A DNA stretch of 64,000 bases, from contig JACOUN010000069.1 in assembly GCA_016177805.1 (NCBI GenBank), positions 43,700-107,699 on the forward strand, read 5' to 3'. Under the pieces are notes generated by a model that was not told where the DNA came from, did not search any database, and saw only the letters and a program-made list of their open reading frames with translations. Position numbers and translations under genes: made by a program. This document shows positions 1 to 10,402 of this stretch, piece by piece; positions within the stretch are counted from its first letter, which is position 1; each line of letters begins with the position of its first letter. The stretch comes from Rhodocyclales bacterium (GTDB taxonomy: Bacteria > Pseudomonadota > Gammaproteobacteria > Burkholderiales > Rhodocyclaceae).

Positions 1-1
1 C

Positions 2-217
2 CCGTTCCGTACTGACCGCTGGGACTACGTCTACCTGTTTCGGCCGGGCAGGGGTGAGGGGCTCAAGCGCACCGTCAGCGTGTTCTTCGTCGCCGACCGG
101 CTTGATCATGTCGATGGCGACGTGGCCGCCGCGACTGACGGTGCCAGCGAAGCCGCGCCGCAGCCGGTCGAGCGTAGCCGGGTGATCGAGATCAGCGCAC
201 CCGAGGAAAAGAAGTGA
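2..217 (+). CDS. bamE: Outer membrane protein assembly factor BamE, C-terminal part
   Basis: Seventy-one codons enter from the left edge and end at TGA 215-217. The segment reads [11 protein letters not shown], then a strand ending [10 protein letters not shown] and an acidic tail. This is the C-terminal half of the BamE/SmpA fold, a small lipoprotein of the BAM complex that inserts beta-barrels in the outer membrane. The signal peptide and lipobox lie outside the window. Its stop overlaps the dapB GTG by four bases, so the two are probably co-translated. Identification rests on the W-D-Y-V motif and on the bamE-dapB neighbourhood, which is common in betaproteobacteria. Confidence 0.8.
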   Translation, partial: PFRTDRWDYVYLFRPGRGEGLKRTVSVFFVADRLDHVDGDVAAATDGASEAAPQPVERSRVIEISAPEEKK

Positions 218-1020
218 AGCCGGTACGTGTTGCGATCGCGGGCGCGAGTGGGCGCATGGGGCGGATGCTGGTCGAAACGTCGCTGGGAGACGCGGGGGTC
301 ACGCTGGCGGCGGCTTTCGATCGGGTTGGCGCGCCGGGGGTAGGACGTGATGCCGGAGAGTGGGCGGGTATGCCCTGTGGCGTGGTGGTGGGCGACGACG
401 CGCGTAGTGCAATCGCCGCGGCCGATTGCGTGATCGATTTCACCCGCCCGGAAGGGGCGCTGCTGCATCTGCAGCTCGCGTGCGAGATGGGCAAGGCGGC
501 GGTGATCGGGACGACCGGGTTCTCGTCCGCCGAGAAGGCGCGGATCGCGGACGTGGCCCGGACCATCCCGGTGGTGTTCGCGCCGAACATGGCGGTCGGT
601 GTGAATGCGGTGTTCAAGCTGCTGGAGGTCGCCGCCCGCATTCTTGATGAAGGCTACGATGTCGAGGTGATAGAGACCCATCACCGGCACAAGATCGATG
701 CGCCGTCGGGCACCGCGCTGCGCATGGGCGAGATCGTGGCGCATGAGCTGGGGAGGGATCTGAAGGAATGCGCAATCTACGGGCGCGAAGGTGTCACGGG
801 TGAGCGCAAGGCCGAAACGATAGGGTTCTCGACCATACGTGGCGGAGACGTGATAGGCGATCACACGGTGTTGTTCGCCGGCCTGGGCGAGCGCATTGAA
901 ATCACGCACAAGTCGGCAAGTCGCATGCCCTACGCGACCGGCGCGCTACGCGCCGCGCGCTTTCTGGCCGGGCACCAGCATGGCCTGTTCGACATGCAGG
1001 ATGTGCTGGGCCTGCGCTGA
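214..1020 (+). CDS. dapB: 4-hydroxy-tetrahydrodipicolinate reductase
   Basis: DapB reduces 4-hydroxy-tetrahydrodipicolinate with NAD(P)H in the diaminopimelate/lysine pathway in the cytoplasm. The 268-residue protein has the usual family length. The Rossmann loop GASGRMG is at residues 10-16. The catalytic block [15 protein letters not shown] is at about 154-168, with His156 and Lys160 matching the acid/base pair of the E. coli enzyme. The GTG start at 214 is supported by a GAGG a few bases upstream and by the four-base overlap with the bamE stop. About 200 bp with a promoter separates it from carA. Confidence 0.97.
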   Translation: MKPVRVAIAGASGRMGRMLVETSLGDAGVTLAAAFDRVGAPGVGRDAGEWAGMPCGVVVGDDARSAIAAADCVIDFTRPEGALLHLQLACEMGKAAVIGTTGFSSAEKARIADVARTIPVVFAPNMAVGVNAVFKLLEVAARILDEGYDVEVIETHHRHKIDAPSGTALRMGEIVAHELGRDLKECAIYGREGVTGERKAETIGFSTIRGGDVIGDHTVLFAGLGERIEITHKSASRMPYATGALRAARFLAGHQHGLFDMQDVLGLR

Positions 1021-1089
1021 AGTGGCCGCGACTGGCGCAATTGCCTTGCCTGCGGGAGCTTGACCCGGTCTGCTTGGGGCCGGGCGCGT

Positions 1090-1118
1090 TTGCGCGCGAT
1101 CTCGCCAAGCGCTATAAT
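1090..1118 (+). promoter_or_regulatory. Sigma70-type promoter for carAB
   Basis: TTGCGC at 1090-1095 and a perfect TATAAT at 1113-1118 are separated by 17 bp, upstream of the carA TTG codon at 1225. The ~100-nt leader could carry attenuation or operator control, as carAB genes are often pyrimidine/arginine regulated, but I see no clear ARG box. Confidence 0.7.
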
Positions 1119-1224
1119 CAGCCGAATTAGATAGCGGGATTGGCCGGTCAGGCTCGTCCCGTTTTTTCACATATGGGGCGAGCGCCTGCTCGCACCCCCA
1201 TTCGGTTGAACTCAGGAGTTTGTC

Positions 1225-2367
1225 TTGTCTGCTTCCCCGTCCGCAATACTGGCATTGGCCGACGGTACGGTCTTTTTTGGCAAGGGTATCGGTGCGATCG
1301 GCAGCACGGTCGGCGAGGTGGTATTCAATACCTCGATGTCCGGCTACCAGGAAATACTGACCGATCCGAGCTATAGCAGCCAGATCGTGACGCTGACCTA
1401 TCCTCACATTGGCAGCACCGGCGTCAATGACGAAGATGTCGAGTCGGATCGTGTCCACGCCGCCGGTCTGGTGATACGCGATCTGCCGATACTGGCGTCG
1501 AATTTTCGCCAGAGCCAGACCCTCGATGGCTGGCTCAAGGCCGCCAACATCGTGGCGATCGCCGGCATCGATACGCGCCGGCTGACGCGCGTGCTGCGCG
1601 AAAAGGGCGCCCAGGCGGGGTGCATCGTGACCTCGGCGCCCGGCGTGGCGCCGGATGTCGATGCGGCCATCGCCGCCGCCCGCACGTTTCCGGGGCTGAC
1701 CGGCATGGATCTGGCCAAGGTGGTCAGCGTGCGCGAGTCCTACCCGTGGGCTGAAGGCGAGTGGGTGCTCGGGGCAGGCTATCGCCCGCAGCGGGCCGCA
1801 CCGCATCATGTCGTGGCGTATGACTACGGCGTCAAGCGCAACATCCTGCGCATGCTGGCCGAGCGTGGGTGCCGTCTGACCGTGGTGCCAGCCCAGACCC
1901 CGGCGGCCGAGGTGCTGGCGCTGCAGCCGGACGGGGTCTTCCTGTCCAACGGCCCGGGTGACCCGGAGCCATGCGAGTACGCGATCGCGGCGATCCGCGA
2001 GTTTCTCGCGCGGCGCCTTCCGGTTTTCGGCATCTGTCTCGGTCATCAGTTGCTGGCGCTGGCGTCCGGCGCACGCACCGTCAAGATGAAATTTGGCCAT
2101 CACGGCGCCAACCATCCGGTCAAGGACCTGGATACCGGGCAGGTGTTGATCACCAGCCAGAACCACGGCTTCGCCGTCGACGGCGATACGCTCCCGGCAA
2201 CGTTACGCGTCACCCATGTGTCGCTGTTCGACGGCAGCCTGCAGGGGGTTGAGCGTACCGATGTGCCGGCCTTCAGCTTCCAGGGGCACCCCGAGGCGAG
2301 TCCCGGACCGCACGATGTTGCGTACCTGTTCGACCGCTTCGTGCGCATGCTCAACGCGGGCAAATGA
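1225..2367 (+). CDS. carA: Carbamoyl-phosphate synthase small subunit
   Basis: CarA is the glutaminase subunit that feeds ammonia to CarB for carbamoyl phosphate, the precursor of arginine and pyrimidines. The 380-residue protein has the N-terminal CPSase domain and a C-terminal class I glutamine amidotransferase domain. The catalytic triad is visible: Cys271 in GICLGHQ, His355 and Glu357 in QGHPE. The start is a TTG at 1225 with AGGAG about 8 bases upstream, which is better placed than any ATG. carB follows 50 bp downstream, so the pair forms one transcription unit. Confidence 0.97.
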   Translation: MSASPSAILALADGTVFFGKGIGAIGSTVGEVVFNTSMSGYQEILTDPSYSSQIVTLTYPHIGSTGVNDEDVESDRVHAAGLVIRDLPILASNFRQSQTLDGWLKAANIVAIAGIDTRRLTRVLREKGAQAGCIVTSAPGVAPDVDAAIAAARTFPGLTGMDLAKVVSVRESYPWAEGEWVLGAGYRPQRAAPHHVVAYDYGVKRNILRMLAERGCRLTVVPAQTPAAEVLALQPDGVFLSNGPGDPEPCEYAIAAIREFLARRLPVFGICLGHQLLALASGARTVKMKFGHHGANHPVKDLDTGQVLITSQNHGFAVDGDTLPATLRVTHVSLFDGSLQGVERTDVPAFSFQGHPEASPGPHDVAYLFDRFVRMLNAGK

Positions 2368-2417
2368 GCGGTCACGCAGTGCCGTGTCCGCCAATCACAG
2401 TAATTCGAGGTTAGGCA

Positions 2418-5400
2418 ATGCCTAAGCGTACAGATATACACAGCATACTCATCATCGGCGCCGGCCCCATCATCATTGGCCAGGCGTGCGAGTTCGACTA
2501 CTCCGGCGCGCAGGCGTGCAAGGCGCTGCGCGAGGAGGGCTACAAGGTCATCCTGGTCAACTCCAACCCCGCCACCATCATGACGGATCCGGAGACGGCC
2601 GACGTTACCTACATCGAGCCGATCGCCTGGCAGGTGGTCGAGCGCATCATCGAGAAGGAGCGCCCGGACGCGCTGTTGCCCACCATGGGCGGCCAGACCG
2701 CTCTGAACTGCGCGCTCGATCTGGCCAGGAACGGCGTGCTGGAAAAGTACGGCGTCGAGCTGATCGGTGCGTCGCGCGATGCGATCGACAAGGCCGAGGA
2801 CAGGCTCAAGTTCAAGGATGCGATGACCCGCATCGGGCTCGGTTCGGCACGCTCGGCCATTGCCCACAGCATGGAAGAGGCGCAGCAGGTGCAGGGCGGC
2901 ATCGGCTTTCCGGTCATCATCCGTCCGTCGTTCACCATGGGCGGCACGGGCGGCGGCATCGCCTACAACATGGAAGAGTTCGCCGACATCTGCAAGCGCG
3001 GCCTGGAGGCCAGCCCGACCAACGAACTGTTGATCGAAGAGTCGCTGATCGGGTGGAAGGAATACGAGATGGAGGTGGTTCGCGACCGCGCGGATAACTG
3101 CATCATCGTGTGTTCCATCGAGAACCTCGATCCTATGGGGGTGCATACCGGTGACTCGATCACGGTCGCGCCGTCGCAGACCCTGACCGACAAGGAATAC
3201 CAGATCCTGCGCAATGCCTCGATCGCGGTGTTGCGCGAAATCGGGGTGGATACCGGCGGCTCCAACGTACAGTTCGCGATCAACCCCGACGACGGGCGCA
3301 TGATCGTGATCGAGATGAATCCGCGCGTGTCGCGTTCGTCGGCGCTCGCATCGAAGGCCACCGGTTTCCCGATTGCCAAGGTGGCGGCCAAGCTGGCGGT
3401 CGGGTTCACGCTGGACGAACTCAGGAACGACATCACCGGTGGTGCCACACCGGCTTCGTTCGAGCCGTCGATCGACTACGTCGTTACCAAGATTCCGCGT
3501 TTTGCCTTCGAGAAATTCCCGCAGGCCAACGATCGCCTCACCACCCAGATGAAGTCGGTCGGCGAAGTCATGGCGATGGGCCGCACCTTCCAGGAATCGT
3601 TCCAGAAGGCCTTGCGCGGGCTGGAAGTCGGCGCGTACGGGCTGGACGAGGTCGAGGTCGATCGCGAGGATCTGGAGCACGAGCTTGCCAACCCCGGCGC
3701 GCAGCGCATCTGGTACGTGGGGCAGGCGTTCCGTGAAGGCTACACCCAGGAGCAGGTGTTCAACCTGACCAAGATCGATCCGTGGTTCCTCGCCCAGATC
3801 GAGGACATCGTGCTGACCGAGAAGGCGGTGGCCGGGCGCTCGCTGAAGGCACTGCAAGCGCCCGAACTGCGCGACCTCAAGCGCAAGGGTTTCTCCGACC
3901 GTCGGCTGGCGAAGCTGCTGGGGGTCGATGAGACCTCGGTACGTCTGCACCGCCACGCCAACGGCGTGCGCCCGGTGTTCAAGCGCGTCGATACCTGCGC
4001 CGCCGAGTTCGCGACCTCGACCGCCTACATGTACTCGTCGTACGAAGAAGAATGCGAGTCGCGCCCGACCGACAAGAAGAAGATCATGGTGCTGGGCGGT
4101 GGACCCAACCGCATCGGGCAGGGCATAGAGTTCGATTACTGCTGCGTGCATGCGGCGCTGGCGCTGCGTGATGACGGTTACGAAACCATCATGGTCAATT
4201 GCAACCCCGAGACCGTGTCGACCGACTATGACACCTCGGACCGGCTGTACTTCGAACCGATCACGCTCGAAGACATCCTCGAAATCGTGCATGTCGAACG
4301 CCCGGTCGGCGTGATCGTGCAGTTCGGCGGCCAGACGCCGCTCAAGCGTGCCCGCGCGCTGGAAGAAAACGGGGTGCCGATCATCGGCACCAGCCCGGAC
4401 ATGATCGACGCCGCCGAGGACCGCGAGCGCTTCCAGCAACTGCTCAACGACCTGAACCTGCGCCAGCCGCCCAACCGCACCGCGCGCACGCCCGAGGCCG
4501 CCGTGCGGCTGGCGGCCGAGATCGGCTATCCGCTGGTGGTCCGCCCCAGTTACGTGCTGGGTGGTCGCGCGATGGAAATCGTGCATGAGCAGAAGGATCT
4601 CGAACGCTACATGCGCGAAGCGGTCAAGGTGTCGAACGAATCGCCGGTGCTGCTGGACCGCTTCCTCAACGACGCGACCGAAGTCGATGTCGACGCGCTC
4701 TCCGATGGCGTGCAGGTCATCATCGGCGGCATCATGGAGCACATCGAACAGGCCGGAGTGCATTCGGGAGATTCGGCGTGCTCGCTGCCGCCCTACACCC
4801 TGTCGGCCGCGCTGCAGGACGAACTGCGCCGCCAGACCGAGGCGATGGCGCGGGCGCTCAACGTGGTCGGCCTGATGAACGTCAAGTTCGCGATCCAGTG
4901 CGAGGGCGACAACGCCAAGGTGTATGTGCTGGAAGTGAACCCGCGCGCTTCGCGTACCGTGCCCTTCGTCTCCAAGGCCTGCGGCCTGCAACTGGCCAAG
5001 ATTGCCGCGCGCTGCATGGCCGGGCAGAGCCTGGCGAGCCAGGGGATCACCTCCGAAGTGGTGCCGGAATACTATTCGGTGAAGGAGGCGGTGCTCCCGT
5101 TCGTCAAGTTCCCCGGCGTCGACACCATACTCGGACCGGAAATGAAGTCGACCGGCGAAGTGATGGGGGTCGGGCGCAGCTTCGCCGAAGCCTTCGTCAA
5201 GTCGCAGCTCGCGGCGGGCGTGCGCCTGCCCAGTTCGGGGGTGGCGTTCATCAGCGTCAAGCCGACCGACCGGCCGGCGGCAGTTGAAGTGGCGACCACC
5301 CTGCACGAACTCGGCTTCGGACTGGTCGCCACGCGTGGCACCGCCTCGGCGATCGAGGCGGCGGGGGTACCGGTGAAAGTGATCAACAAGGTTACCGAAG

Positions 5401-5645
5401 GCCGGCCGCACATCGTCGACATGATCAAGAACAACGAGATCCGCCTCGTCATCAACACCGTCGAGGAAAAGCGCCAGGCGATCATAGACTCGCGCTCCAT
5501 CCGGACCAGCGCGCTGGGCGCCCGAGTGACCGTATTCACCACCATAGAGGGTGCGCGCGCCGCATGCATGGGCATACGCCATCTGGAAGGACTCGAGGTC
5601 TATAGCCTCCAGTCCCTGCACGCCGAACTGAATCCGACAGCATGA
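2418..5645 (+). CDS. carB: Carbamoyl-phosphate synthase large subunit
   Basis: CarB makes carbamoyl phosphate from bicarbonate, ammonia and two ATP. At 1075 residues it has the standard length, with two homologous ATP-grasp halves and a C-terminal MGS-like allosteric domain. The repeated opening motifs are visible: [17 protein letters not shown] near residue 14 and [16 protein letters not shown] near 560. [11 protein letters not shown] and [11 protein letters not shown] mark the same point in each half. It overlaps greA by four bases (ATGA). Long open frames on the opposite strand are shadows of its G+C-rich codons. Confidence 0.98.
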   Translation: MPKRTDIHSILIIGAGPIIIGQACEFDYSGAQACKALREEGYKVILVNSNPATIMTDPETADVTYIEPIAWQVVERIIEKERPDALLPTMGGQTALNCALDLARNGVLEKYGVELIGASRDAIDKAEDRLKFKDAMTRIGLGSARSAIAHSMEEAQQVQGGIGFPVIIRPSFTMGGTGGGIAYNMEEFADICKRGLEASPTNELLIEESLIGWKEYEMEVVRDRADNCIIVCSIENLDPMGVHTGDSITVAPSQTLTDKEYQILRNASIAVLREIGVDTGGSNVQFAINPDDGRMIVIEMNPRVSRSSALASKATGFPIAKVAAKLAVGFTLDELRNDITGGATPASFEPSIDYVVTKIPRFAFEKFPQANDRLTTQMKSVGEVMAMGRTFQESFQKALRGLEVGAYGLDEVEVDREDLEHELANPGAQRIWYVGQAFREGYTQEQVFNLTKIDPWFLAQIEDIVLTEKAVAGRSLKALQAPELRDLKRKGFSDRRLAKLLGVDETSVRLHRHANGVRPVFKRVDTCAAEFATSTAYMYSSYEEECESRPTDKKKIMVLGGGPNRIGQGIEFDYCCVHAALALRDDGYETIMVNCNPETVSTDYDTSDRLYFEPITLEDILEIVHVERPVGVIVQFGGQTPLKRARALEENGVPIIGTSPDMIDAAEDRERFQQLLNDLNLRQPPNRTARTPEAAVRLAAEIGYPLVVRPSYVLGGRAMEIVHEQKDLERYMREAVKVSNESPVLLDRFLNDATEVDVDALSDGVQVIIGGIMEHIEQAGVHSGDSACSLPPYTLSAALQDELRRQTEAMARALNVVGLMNVKFAIQCEGDNAKVYVLEVNPRASRTVPFVSKACGLQLAKIAARCMAGQSLASQGITSEVVPEYYSVKEAVLPFVKFPGVDTILGPEMKSTGEVMGVGRSFAEAFVKSQLAAGVRLPSSGVAFISVKPTDRPAAVEVATTLHELGFGLVATRGTASAIEAAGVPVKVINKVTEGRPHIVDMIKNNEIRLVINTVEEKRQAIIDSRSIRTSALGARVTVFTTIEGARAACMGIRHLEGLEVYSLQSLHAELNPTA

Positions 5646-6118
5646 ACAAGACTCCACTTACGGTGCATGGCGCCGAGCGCCTGCGCGCTGAACTGCACAA
5701 GATGAAAACGGTCGAGCGCCCGTCGGTGATCGCCGCGATCGCGGAAGCGCGCGCTCATGGCGACCTGTCGGAAAACGCCGAGTACGATGCCGCGAAGGAC
5801 AGGCAGGGCTTTGTCGAGGGGCGGATTCGCGAACTGGAAAGCAAACTCTCCAACGCGCAGATCATAGACCCGAAGCTGCTTGACGCGGATGGGCGCTGCG
5901 TTTTTGGCGCCACCGTCGAGCTGGAGGACATGGACTCCGAAGTCAAGGTGGTCTACCAGATCGTCGGTGAAGACGAGGCCGACGTGAAAGAGGGCAAGAT
6001 CTCGATCAGCTCACCGATCGCTCGTGCCCTGATCGGCAAGTACGCGGGCGATGTCGCCGAGGTCAAGGCGCCCGGCGGCGTGCGCGAGTACGAGATCGTG
6101 GACGTGCGTTACGTTTGA
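5642..6118 (+). CDS. greA: Transcription elongation factor GreA
   Basis: GreA enters the secondary channel of RNA polymerase and stimulates cleavage of backtracked RNA. The 158-residue protein shows the N-terminal coiled-coil hairpin with the acidic tip ([18 protein letters not shown], residues ~38-55) and the C-terminal FKBP-like domain ([16 protein letters not shown], ~118-133). Length is canonical. The ATG overlaps the carB stop, the usual carAB-greA arrangement in beta- and gammaproteobacteria. A strong hairpin lies just beyond its stop. Confidence 0.97.
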   Translation: MNKTPLTVHGAERLRAELHKMKTVERPSVIAAIAEARAHGDLSENAEYDAAKDRQGFVEGRIRELESKLSNAQIIDPKLLDADGRCVFGATVELEDMDSEVKVVYQIVGEDEADVKEGKISISSPIARALIGKYAGDVAEVKAPGGVREYEIVDVRYV

Positions 6119-6130
6119 TAGACGTGCCAT

Positions 6131-6159
6131 CGATCGCGGCGGCAAGCGCGCCGCGATCG
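6131..6159. terminator. Hairpin between convergent greA and yhbY
   Basis: CGATCGCGGCG and CGCCGCGATCG form an 11-bp perfect stem with a 7-nt loop. There is no clear T-tract, so termination is likely but inferred. It lies between two convergent genes and may serve both. Confidence 0.45.
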
Positions 6160-6187
6160 TCATCACCACTGCCGGTGTGCAAGCGTG

Positions 6188-6658
6188 CTAATCGTCGCGT
6201 CCGGAAGTCTTCTTCCCCGCGCCTCGGGGGCCTCGGGGCGGGCGACGTTTCTTGGCGGCCGCCGCCTGGACCAGCGCCGTGCGCCGCGCCGCCGCGGAAA
6301 ACGCGCGCGCGGATTTTGTTTTCGACGGGCGTTTGTCACCCACGAGTCGATCGGCTTTTTGTGCCGGGACGCGGGTTTGTTCTTCTTCACGCCGCTTGCG
6401 CCACACCACGAGGATGGTGCCGATATGCTGAACCGGCGTGGCGCCCAGCGCGGCGCATACTTCGGTCATCAGTTCCTCGCGCTGATCGCGCTCGGCACCG
6501 TGCACCTTGATCTTGATGAGTTCATGGGCCTGCAGTGATCGTTCGATTTCCTCGACCACGGGGGGCGTCAAGCCGTTGCCGGCGATAGTGACCACCGGCT
6601 GCAGATGGTGGGCGGTGGCGCGCATTTCGCGCCGTTGCGCCGGGGTAAGCTCAGTCAT
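6188..6658 (-). CDS. yhbY: YhbY-family RNA-binding (CRM domain) protein
   Basis: This 156-residue protein begins with a CRM domain (LTPAQRREMRATAHHLQPVVTIAGNGLTPPVV), including the GxxG-type loop AGNGL near residue 27 and the conserved end VQHIGTILVVWRKR. YhbY associates with pre-50S particles in E. coli. The usual length is about 97, so this one carries a ~60-residue basic tail rich in R, K and A. It is divergent from rlmE with 39 bp between, a common arrangement that places two ribosome-assembly genes head to head. Confidence 0.93.
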   Translation of the reverse strand: MTELTPAQRREMRATAHHLQPVVTIAGNGLTPPVVEEIERSLQAHELIKIKVHGAERDQREELMTEVCAALGATPVQHIGTILVVWRKRREEEQTRVPAQKADRLVGDKRPSKTKSARAFSAAARRTALVQAAAAKKRRPPRGPRGAGKKTSGRDD

Positions 6659-6697
6659 TGATTTTTCTCAACCTTTCGGGGCAAGGATTCTACTCCG

Positions 6698-7324
6698 ATG
6701 AAGCGTACCAAGACCAGCAAGGCGTGGATGTGCGAGCACGTCAATGACGCATATGTGCAACGTGCCAAGGCCGAAGGCTACCGTTCGCGCGCCGCTTTCA
6801 AGCTCATGGAGATCGATGAGCGGGACAAGCTGCTGCTTGCCGGCATGGTCGTGGTCGATCTCGGCGCGGCGCCCGGTTCCTGGTCGCAAGTCGCGGTGCG
6901 GCGTGCCGGAGCGCACGGGCGCGTGATCGCGCTCGATCTGTTGCCGGTGGCCCCCATGCCCGGCCTGACCGTGATCGAGGGCGATTTTCTCGAAGCGGAA
7001 GTGCTGGAGCAACTGGAAACCAGCCTGGGCGGCGCGCGCGTGGATGTGGTGCTGTCCGACATGGCGCCCAACATGTCGGGCATAGAACTGGTCGATCAGG
7101 CCCGAGGCATGCACTTGGCTGAACTGGCGCTGGAGTTCTGCGTGGCCAATCTCAAGCCGGGCGGCAAGTTCCTGGTCAAGGTGTTCCAGGGGCAGGGCTT
7201 CATGGAGTATCGCAAGGCCATGCAGCAGCAGTTCCGCATCTTGCAGGTGCGCAAGCCCAAGGCGTCGCGCGACCGCAGCGCCGAGGTGTATCTGCTCGGC
7301 TGTGATTTCGTGGGTGGATCGTGA
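6698..7324 (+). CDS. rlmE: 23S rRNA (uridine-2'-O)-methyltransferase RlmE (FtsJ/RrmJ)
   Basis: RlmE methylates U2552 of 23S rRNA using S-adenosylmethionine. The 208-residue protein has canonical length and shows the K-D-K-E tetrad: Lys in [10 protein letters not shown], Asp in [10 protein letters not shown], Lys in FLVKVFQG and Glu in SAEVYLLG. The SAM loop is [13 protein letters not shown]. It is followed after 182 bp by ftsH with its own promoter, the usual rlmE-ftsH order. Confidence 0.97.
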   Translation: MKRTKTSKAWMCEHVNDAYVQRAKAEGYRSRAAFKLMEIDERDKLLLAGMVVVDLGAAPGSWSQVAVRRAGAHGRVIALDLLPVAPMPGLTVIEGDFLEAEVLEQLETSLGGARVDVVLSDMAPNMSGIELVDQARGMHLAELALEFCVANLKPGGKFLVKVFQGQGFMEYRKAMQQQFRILQVRKPKASRDRSAEVYLLGCDFVGGS

Positions 7325-7432
7325 GTTGGATCGTCGCGGGTGATGGCGATATCGATGTGCCGATGAGTGGGGGCGGTTGCGCAGCGGTGCGTGAACCGTA
7401 ACCAATTGTTTGACTTCATCGGCGCCATAGGT

Positions 7433-7461
7433 TTGCCCATGGGAACGTTCACCAATAGAAT
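7433..7461 (+). promoter_or_regulatory. Sigma70-type promoter for ftsH
   Basis: TTGCCC (7433-7438), a 17-bp spacer and TAGAAT (7456-7461) lie about 45 bp before the ftsH start. I also looked for a sigma32 site, since ftsH is often heat-regulated, but found none with correct spacing. Confidence 0.6.
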
Positions 7462-7506
7462 GGGTCAGTTAATTGCGCCCGTGACAGGGATAACAAGGAA
7501 GAGAAG

Positions 7507-9402
7507 TTGAATAATCTTTTCAAGAATCTTGCGATCTGGATGGTTATCGGTGTTGTGCTGATGACGGTGTTCAACCAGTTCAACACGCGTCAGGCTGCGG
7601 CCAGCACCATGGAGTATTCGCAGTTCATGGAAGAGGCACGCGCCGGTCGCGTATCCAAGGCCGCCATCGATGGATCCGTGGTCAAGGCCACGACCATCGA
7701 CGGGCGCCAGATCACCGTGTACACCCCCGGCTTTCAGGATATCTGGATGGTGTCGGACCTGATGAAGGCCGGCGTGGCGGTCACGGCGGCCAAGCCCGAG
7801 GAAGAGCAGTCCTTCCTGATGAGCATCTTCGTGTCATGGTTCCCGATGTTGCTGCTGATCGGCGTGTGGGTGTTCTTCATGCGCCAGATGCAGGGCGGTG
7901 GGCGTGGCGGGGCGTTCTCGTTCGGCAAGTCCAAGGCGCGCATGCTCGACGAATCGGCCAATTCGATCACCTTCGCCGATGTTGCCGGTTGCGATGAAGC
8001 CAAGGAGGAAGTGGCCGAACTGGTCGAGTTCCTGCGCGATCCGTCCAAGTTCCAGAAACTGGGCGGACACATCCCCAAGGGGGTGCTGATGGTCGGCTCT
8101 CCGGGTACCGGCAAGACCTTGCTCGCCAAGGCGATCGCGGGGGAGGCCAAGGTGCCGTTCTTCTCGATTTCCGGTTCGGACTTCGTCGAGATGTTCGTCG
8201 GCGTGGGCGCGGCGCGGGTGCGCGACATGTTCGAGCAGGGCAAGAAGCATGCGCCCTGCATCATCTTCATCGATGAGATCGACGCGGTCGGCCGCCAGCG
8301 TGGCGCCGGCATGGGTGGCGGCAATGATGAACGTGAGCAGACGCTGAACCAGTTGCTGGTGGAAATGGATGGTTTCGAGGGCACGACCGGGGTGATCGTG
8401 ATCGCCGCGACCAACCGGCCCGACGTACTCGATCCGGCGCTGCTGCGCCCCGGTCGTTTCGACCGCCAGGTGGTGGTGCCGTTGCCGGACATACGCGGAC
8501 GCGAGCAAATCCTGAAAGTGCATATGCGGAAGGTGCCGATCGCGCCCGATGTCGAGCCGATGGTGCTGGCGCGTGGTACGCCGGGGTTCTCCGGCGCGGA
8601 TCTGGCCAACCTGGTGAATGAGGCGGCGCTGTTTGCCGCGCGCGGCAGCAAGCGCCTGGTCGACATGGAGGATTTCGAGCGCGCCAAGGACAAGATCATG
8701 ATGGGCTCGGAGCGCCGGTCGATGGTCATGCCCGAGGAAGAGCGCCGCAACACCGCCTATCATGAGTCAGGCCACGTGCTGGTGGCGCGCCTGCTCGACA
8801 AGACCGACCCGGTGCACAAGGTCACCATCATTCCGCGCGGTCGCGCGCTGGGCGTGACCATGCAGTTGCCCGAGACGGACCGTTACAGCCAGGACCGCGA
8901 GCGCTTGCTGCAGACCATCGCGGTGCTGTTCGGCGGGCGGATCTGCGAAGAAATCTTCATGCACCAGATGACTACCGGGGCGTCCAACGACTTCTCGCGC
9001 GCGACCGATCTAGCGCGCCGCATGGTGACGCAGTGGGGCATGTCCGACAATCTCGGACCCATGGTATATGGCGAGGAAGAGGGCGAGATCTTCCTCGGTC
9101 GCCAGGTCACGACCCACCGCAACGTGTCCGAGGCCACCATGCAGAAGGTCGATGCCGAGATCCGTCGCATCATCGATCAGCAATACGCGCTCGCGCGTCG
9201 CTTGATCGAAGAGAACAAGGACAAGATCGAAGCCATGACCCAAGCCCTGCTGGAGTGGGAAACGCTGGACGCCGAGCAGATCGGCGACATCATGGAAGGG
9301 CGCGAGCCGCGTGCGCCCAAGCAGGTCGTGCCGCCGACCCGCAAGCCCAAGGACGGTGATGCTCCGGGCGCGGCGCCAAGCGCTACGGCACCGGCCGCCT
9401 GA
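7507..9402 (+). CDS. ftsH: ATP-dependent zinc metalloprotease FtsH
   Basis: FtsH is the membrane-anchored AAA+ protease that degrades misfolded membrane proteins and regulators. The 631 residues show a first TM helix (residues ~8-23), a periplasmic domain, a second TM (~103-124), Walker A GSPGTGKT at 197-204, Walker [10 protein letters not shown], the second region of homology ending GRFDRQ and the zinc motif HESGH at 419-423. The C-terminal tail is rich in Pro and Ala. The start is TTG at 7507, after a purine-rich AAGGAAGAGAAG. A very strong terminator follows. Confidence 0.97.
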   Translation: MNNLFKNLAIWMVIGVVLMTVFNQFNTRQAAASTMEYSQFMEEARAGRVSKAAIDGSVVKATTIDGRQITVYTPGFQDIWMVSDLMKAGVAVTAAKPEEEQSFLMSIFVSWFPMLLLIGVWVFFMRQMQGGGRGGAFSFGKSKARMLDESANSITFADVAGCDEAKEEVAELVEFLRDPSKFQKLGGHIPKGVLMVGSPGTGKTLLAKAIAGEAKVPFFSISGSDFVEMFVGVGAARVRDMFEQGKKHAPCIIFIDEIDAVGRQRGAGMGGGNDEREQTLNQLLVEMDGFEGTTGVIVIAATNRPDVLDPALLRPGRFDRQVVVPLPDIRGREQILKVHMRKVPIAPDVEPMVLARGTPGFSGADLANLVNEAALFAARGSKRLVDMEDFERAKDKIMMGSERRSMVMPEEERRNTAYHESGHVLVARLLDKTDPVHKVTIIPRGRALGVTMQLPETDRYSQDRERLLQTIAVLFGGRICEEIFMHQMTTGASNDFSRATDLARRMVTQWGMSDNLGPMVYGEEEGEIFLGRQVTTHRNVSEATMQKVDAEIRRIIDQQYALARRLIEENKDKIEAMTQALLEWETLDAEQIGDIMEGREPRAPKQVVPPTRKPKDGDAPGAAPSATAPAA

Positions 9403-9417
9403 AACCGCCGGCTTGTA

Positions 9418-9453
9418 ACGGAAAGACCGGCGATCGCCGGTCTTTCCGTTTCT
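9418..9453 (+). terminator. Rho-independent terminator after ftsH
   Basis: A perfect 32-bp palindrome (9418-9449; each arm is 16 bases, left arm ACGGAAAGACCGGCGA) is followed by TTCT. It separates ftsH from folP. Confidence 0.8.
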
Positions 9454-9502
9454 ACCGCACGCATACCGATGCGTTCAACACCACCCCGATATCGCGCCCC
9501 CA

Positions 9503-10363
9503 ATGACCGCTACCTGCCCCCCAACGCTGACCTGCGGCCGCTTCGATCTGGATTTGTCGCGGCCTCGGGTCATGGCCATCATCAATCTGACGCCCGATTC
9601 GTTTTCCGGCGATGGCCTGGGCAACAACCTCGATCGCGCGCTGGCGCAGGCACGCCAGGCGCTCGATGACGGTGCCGACCTGCTCGATGTTGGCGGTGAG
9701 TCATCGCGTCCAGGCGCGGAACCGGTGTCCGTACAAGAGGAGATCGATCGTGTCATGCCGCTGGTCGAGCGGCTGGTGGCGTGGTCGGTGCCGGTGTCGG
9801 TCGATACCGTCAAACCGGCCGTGATGCGTGCCGCGCTCGCGGTGGGCGCGGACCTGATCAACGACATCAACGCCTTCCGTGCCGACGGGGCGCTGGAGGT
9901 GGTCCGGTCCGGACGGGCGGCGCTGTGCGTGATGCACATGCGCGGGCAGCCGCGCACCATGCAGGTCGAACCCCGCTACGACGACGTGACGGCGGAGGTC
10001 GGCGCGTTTCTCGACGAGCGCACCCGCGCCCTGCTCGCGGCGGGCGTGGCGGCCGAGCGCATTGTGCTCGATCCCGGTTTTGGCTTCGGCAAGACCCTGG
10101 AGCACAACCTGACGTTGCTGCGCTCGCTCGACCGCCTCGCTGCATCGGGTTATCCGGTGCTGGCCGGGATGTCGCGCAAGTCCATGCTGGGGCAGATCAC
10201 TGGCCGTCCGGTGGGCGAGCGCGGCGCCGCCAGCGTCGCGGCGGCCTTGCTCGCGGTGCAGGCCGGGGCGCGTATCGTCAGGGTGCACGATGTCGCCGCG
10301 ACACGCGATGCGCTGGCGGTGTGGGAGGCGTTGCGCGCCGGGGGCCCCACAGGCGTACAGTGA
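9503..10363 (+). CDS. folP: Dihydropteroate synthase
   Basis: FolP condenses p-aminobenzoate with 6-hydroxymethyl-dihydropterin diphosphate in folate synthesis and is the sulfonamide target. The 286 residues show the family motifs in order: AIINLTPDSFSGDG, DLLDVGGESSRPGA, SVDTVKPAVM, LINDINAFR and DPGFGFGKTLEHN. Length is canonical. It sits 40 bp before glmM, the usual folP-glmM pairing. Confidence 0.97.
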   Translation: MTATCPPTLTCGRFDLDLSRPRVMAIINLTPDSFSGDGLGNNLDRALAQARQALDDGADLLDVGGESSRPGAEPVSVQEEIDRVMPLVERLVAWSVPVSVDTVKPAVMRAALAVGADLINDINAFRADGALEVVRSGRAALCVMHMRGQPRTMQVEPRYDDVTAEVGAFLDERTRALLAAGVAAERIVLDPGFGFGKTLEHNLTLLRSLDRLAASGYPVLAGMSRKSMLGQITGRPVGERGAASVAAALLAVQAGARIVRVHDVAATRDALAVWEALRAGGPTGVQ

Positions 10364-10402
10364 TTTGAATCGAACAAGCAATGTAGCGCTCAGGAATCTC
10401 AT

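Noticed and set aside
2100..5657. Very long open frame on the minus strand (over 1,100 codons)
   Set aside because: It lies wholly opposite carB, has His/Arg/Asp-rich composition typical of antisense to G+C-rich codons, and shows no family motif.
7409..7440. A heat-shock (sigma32) promoter for ftsH
   Set aside because: TTGACTT and CCCAT occur, but the spacing is too long; the sigma70-type pair with a 17-bp spacer is better.
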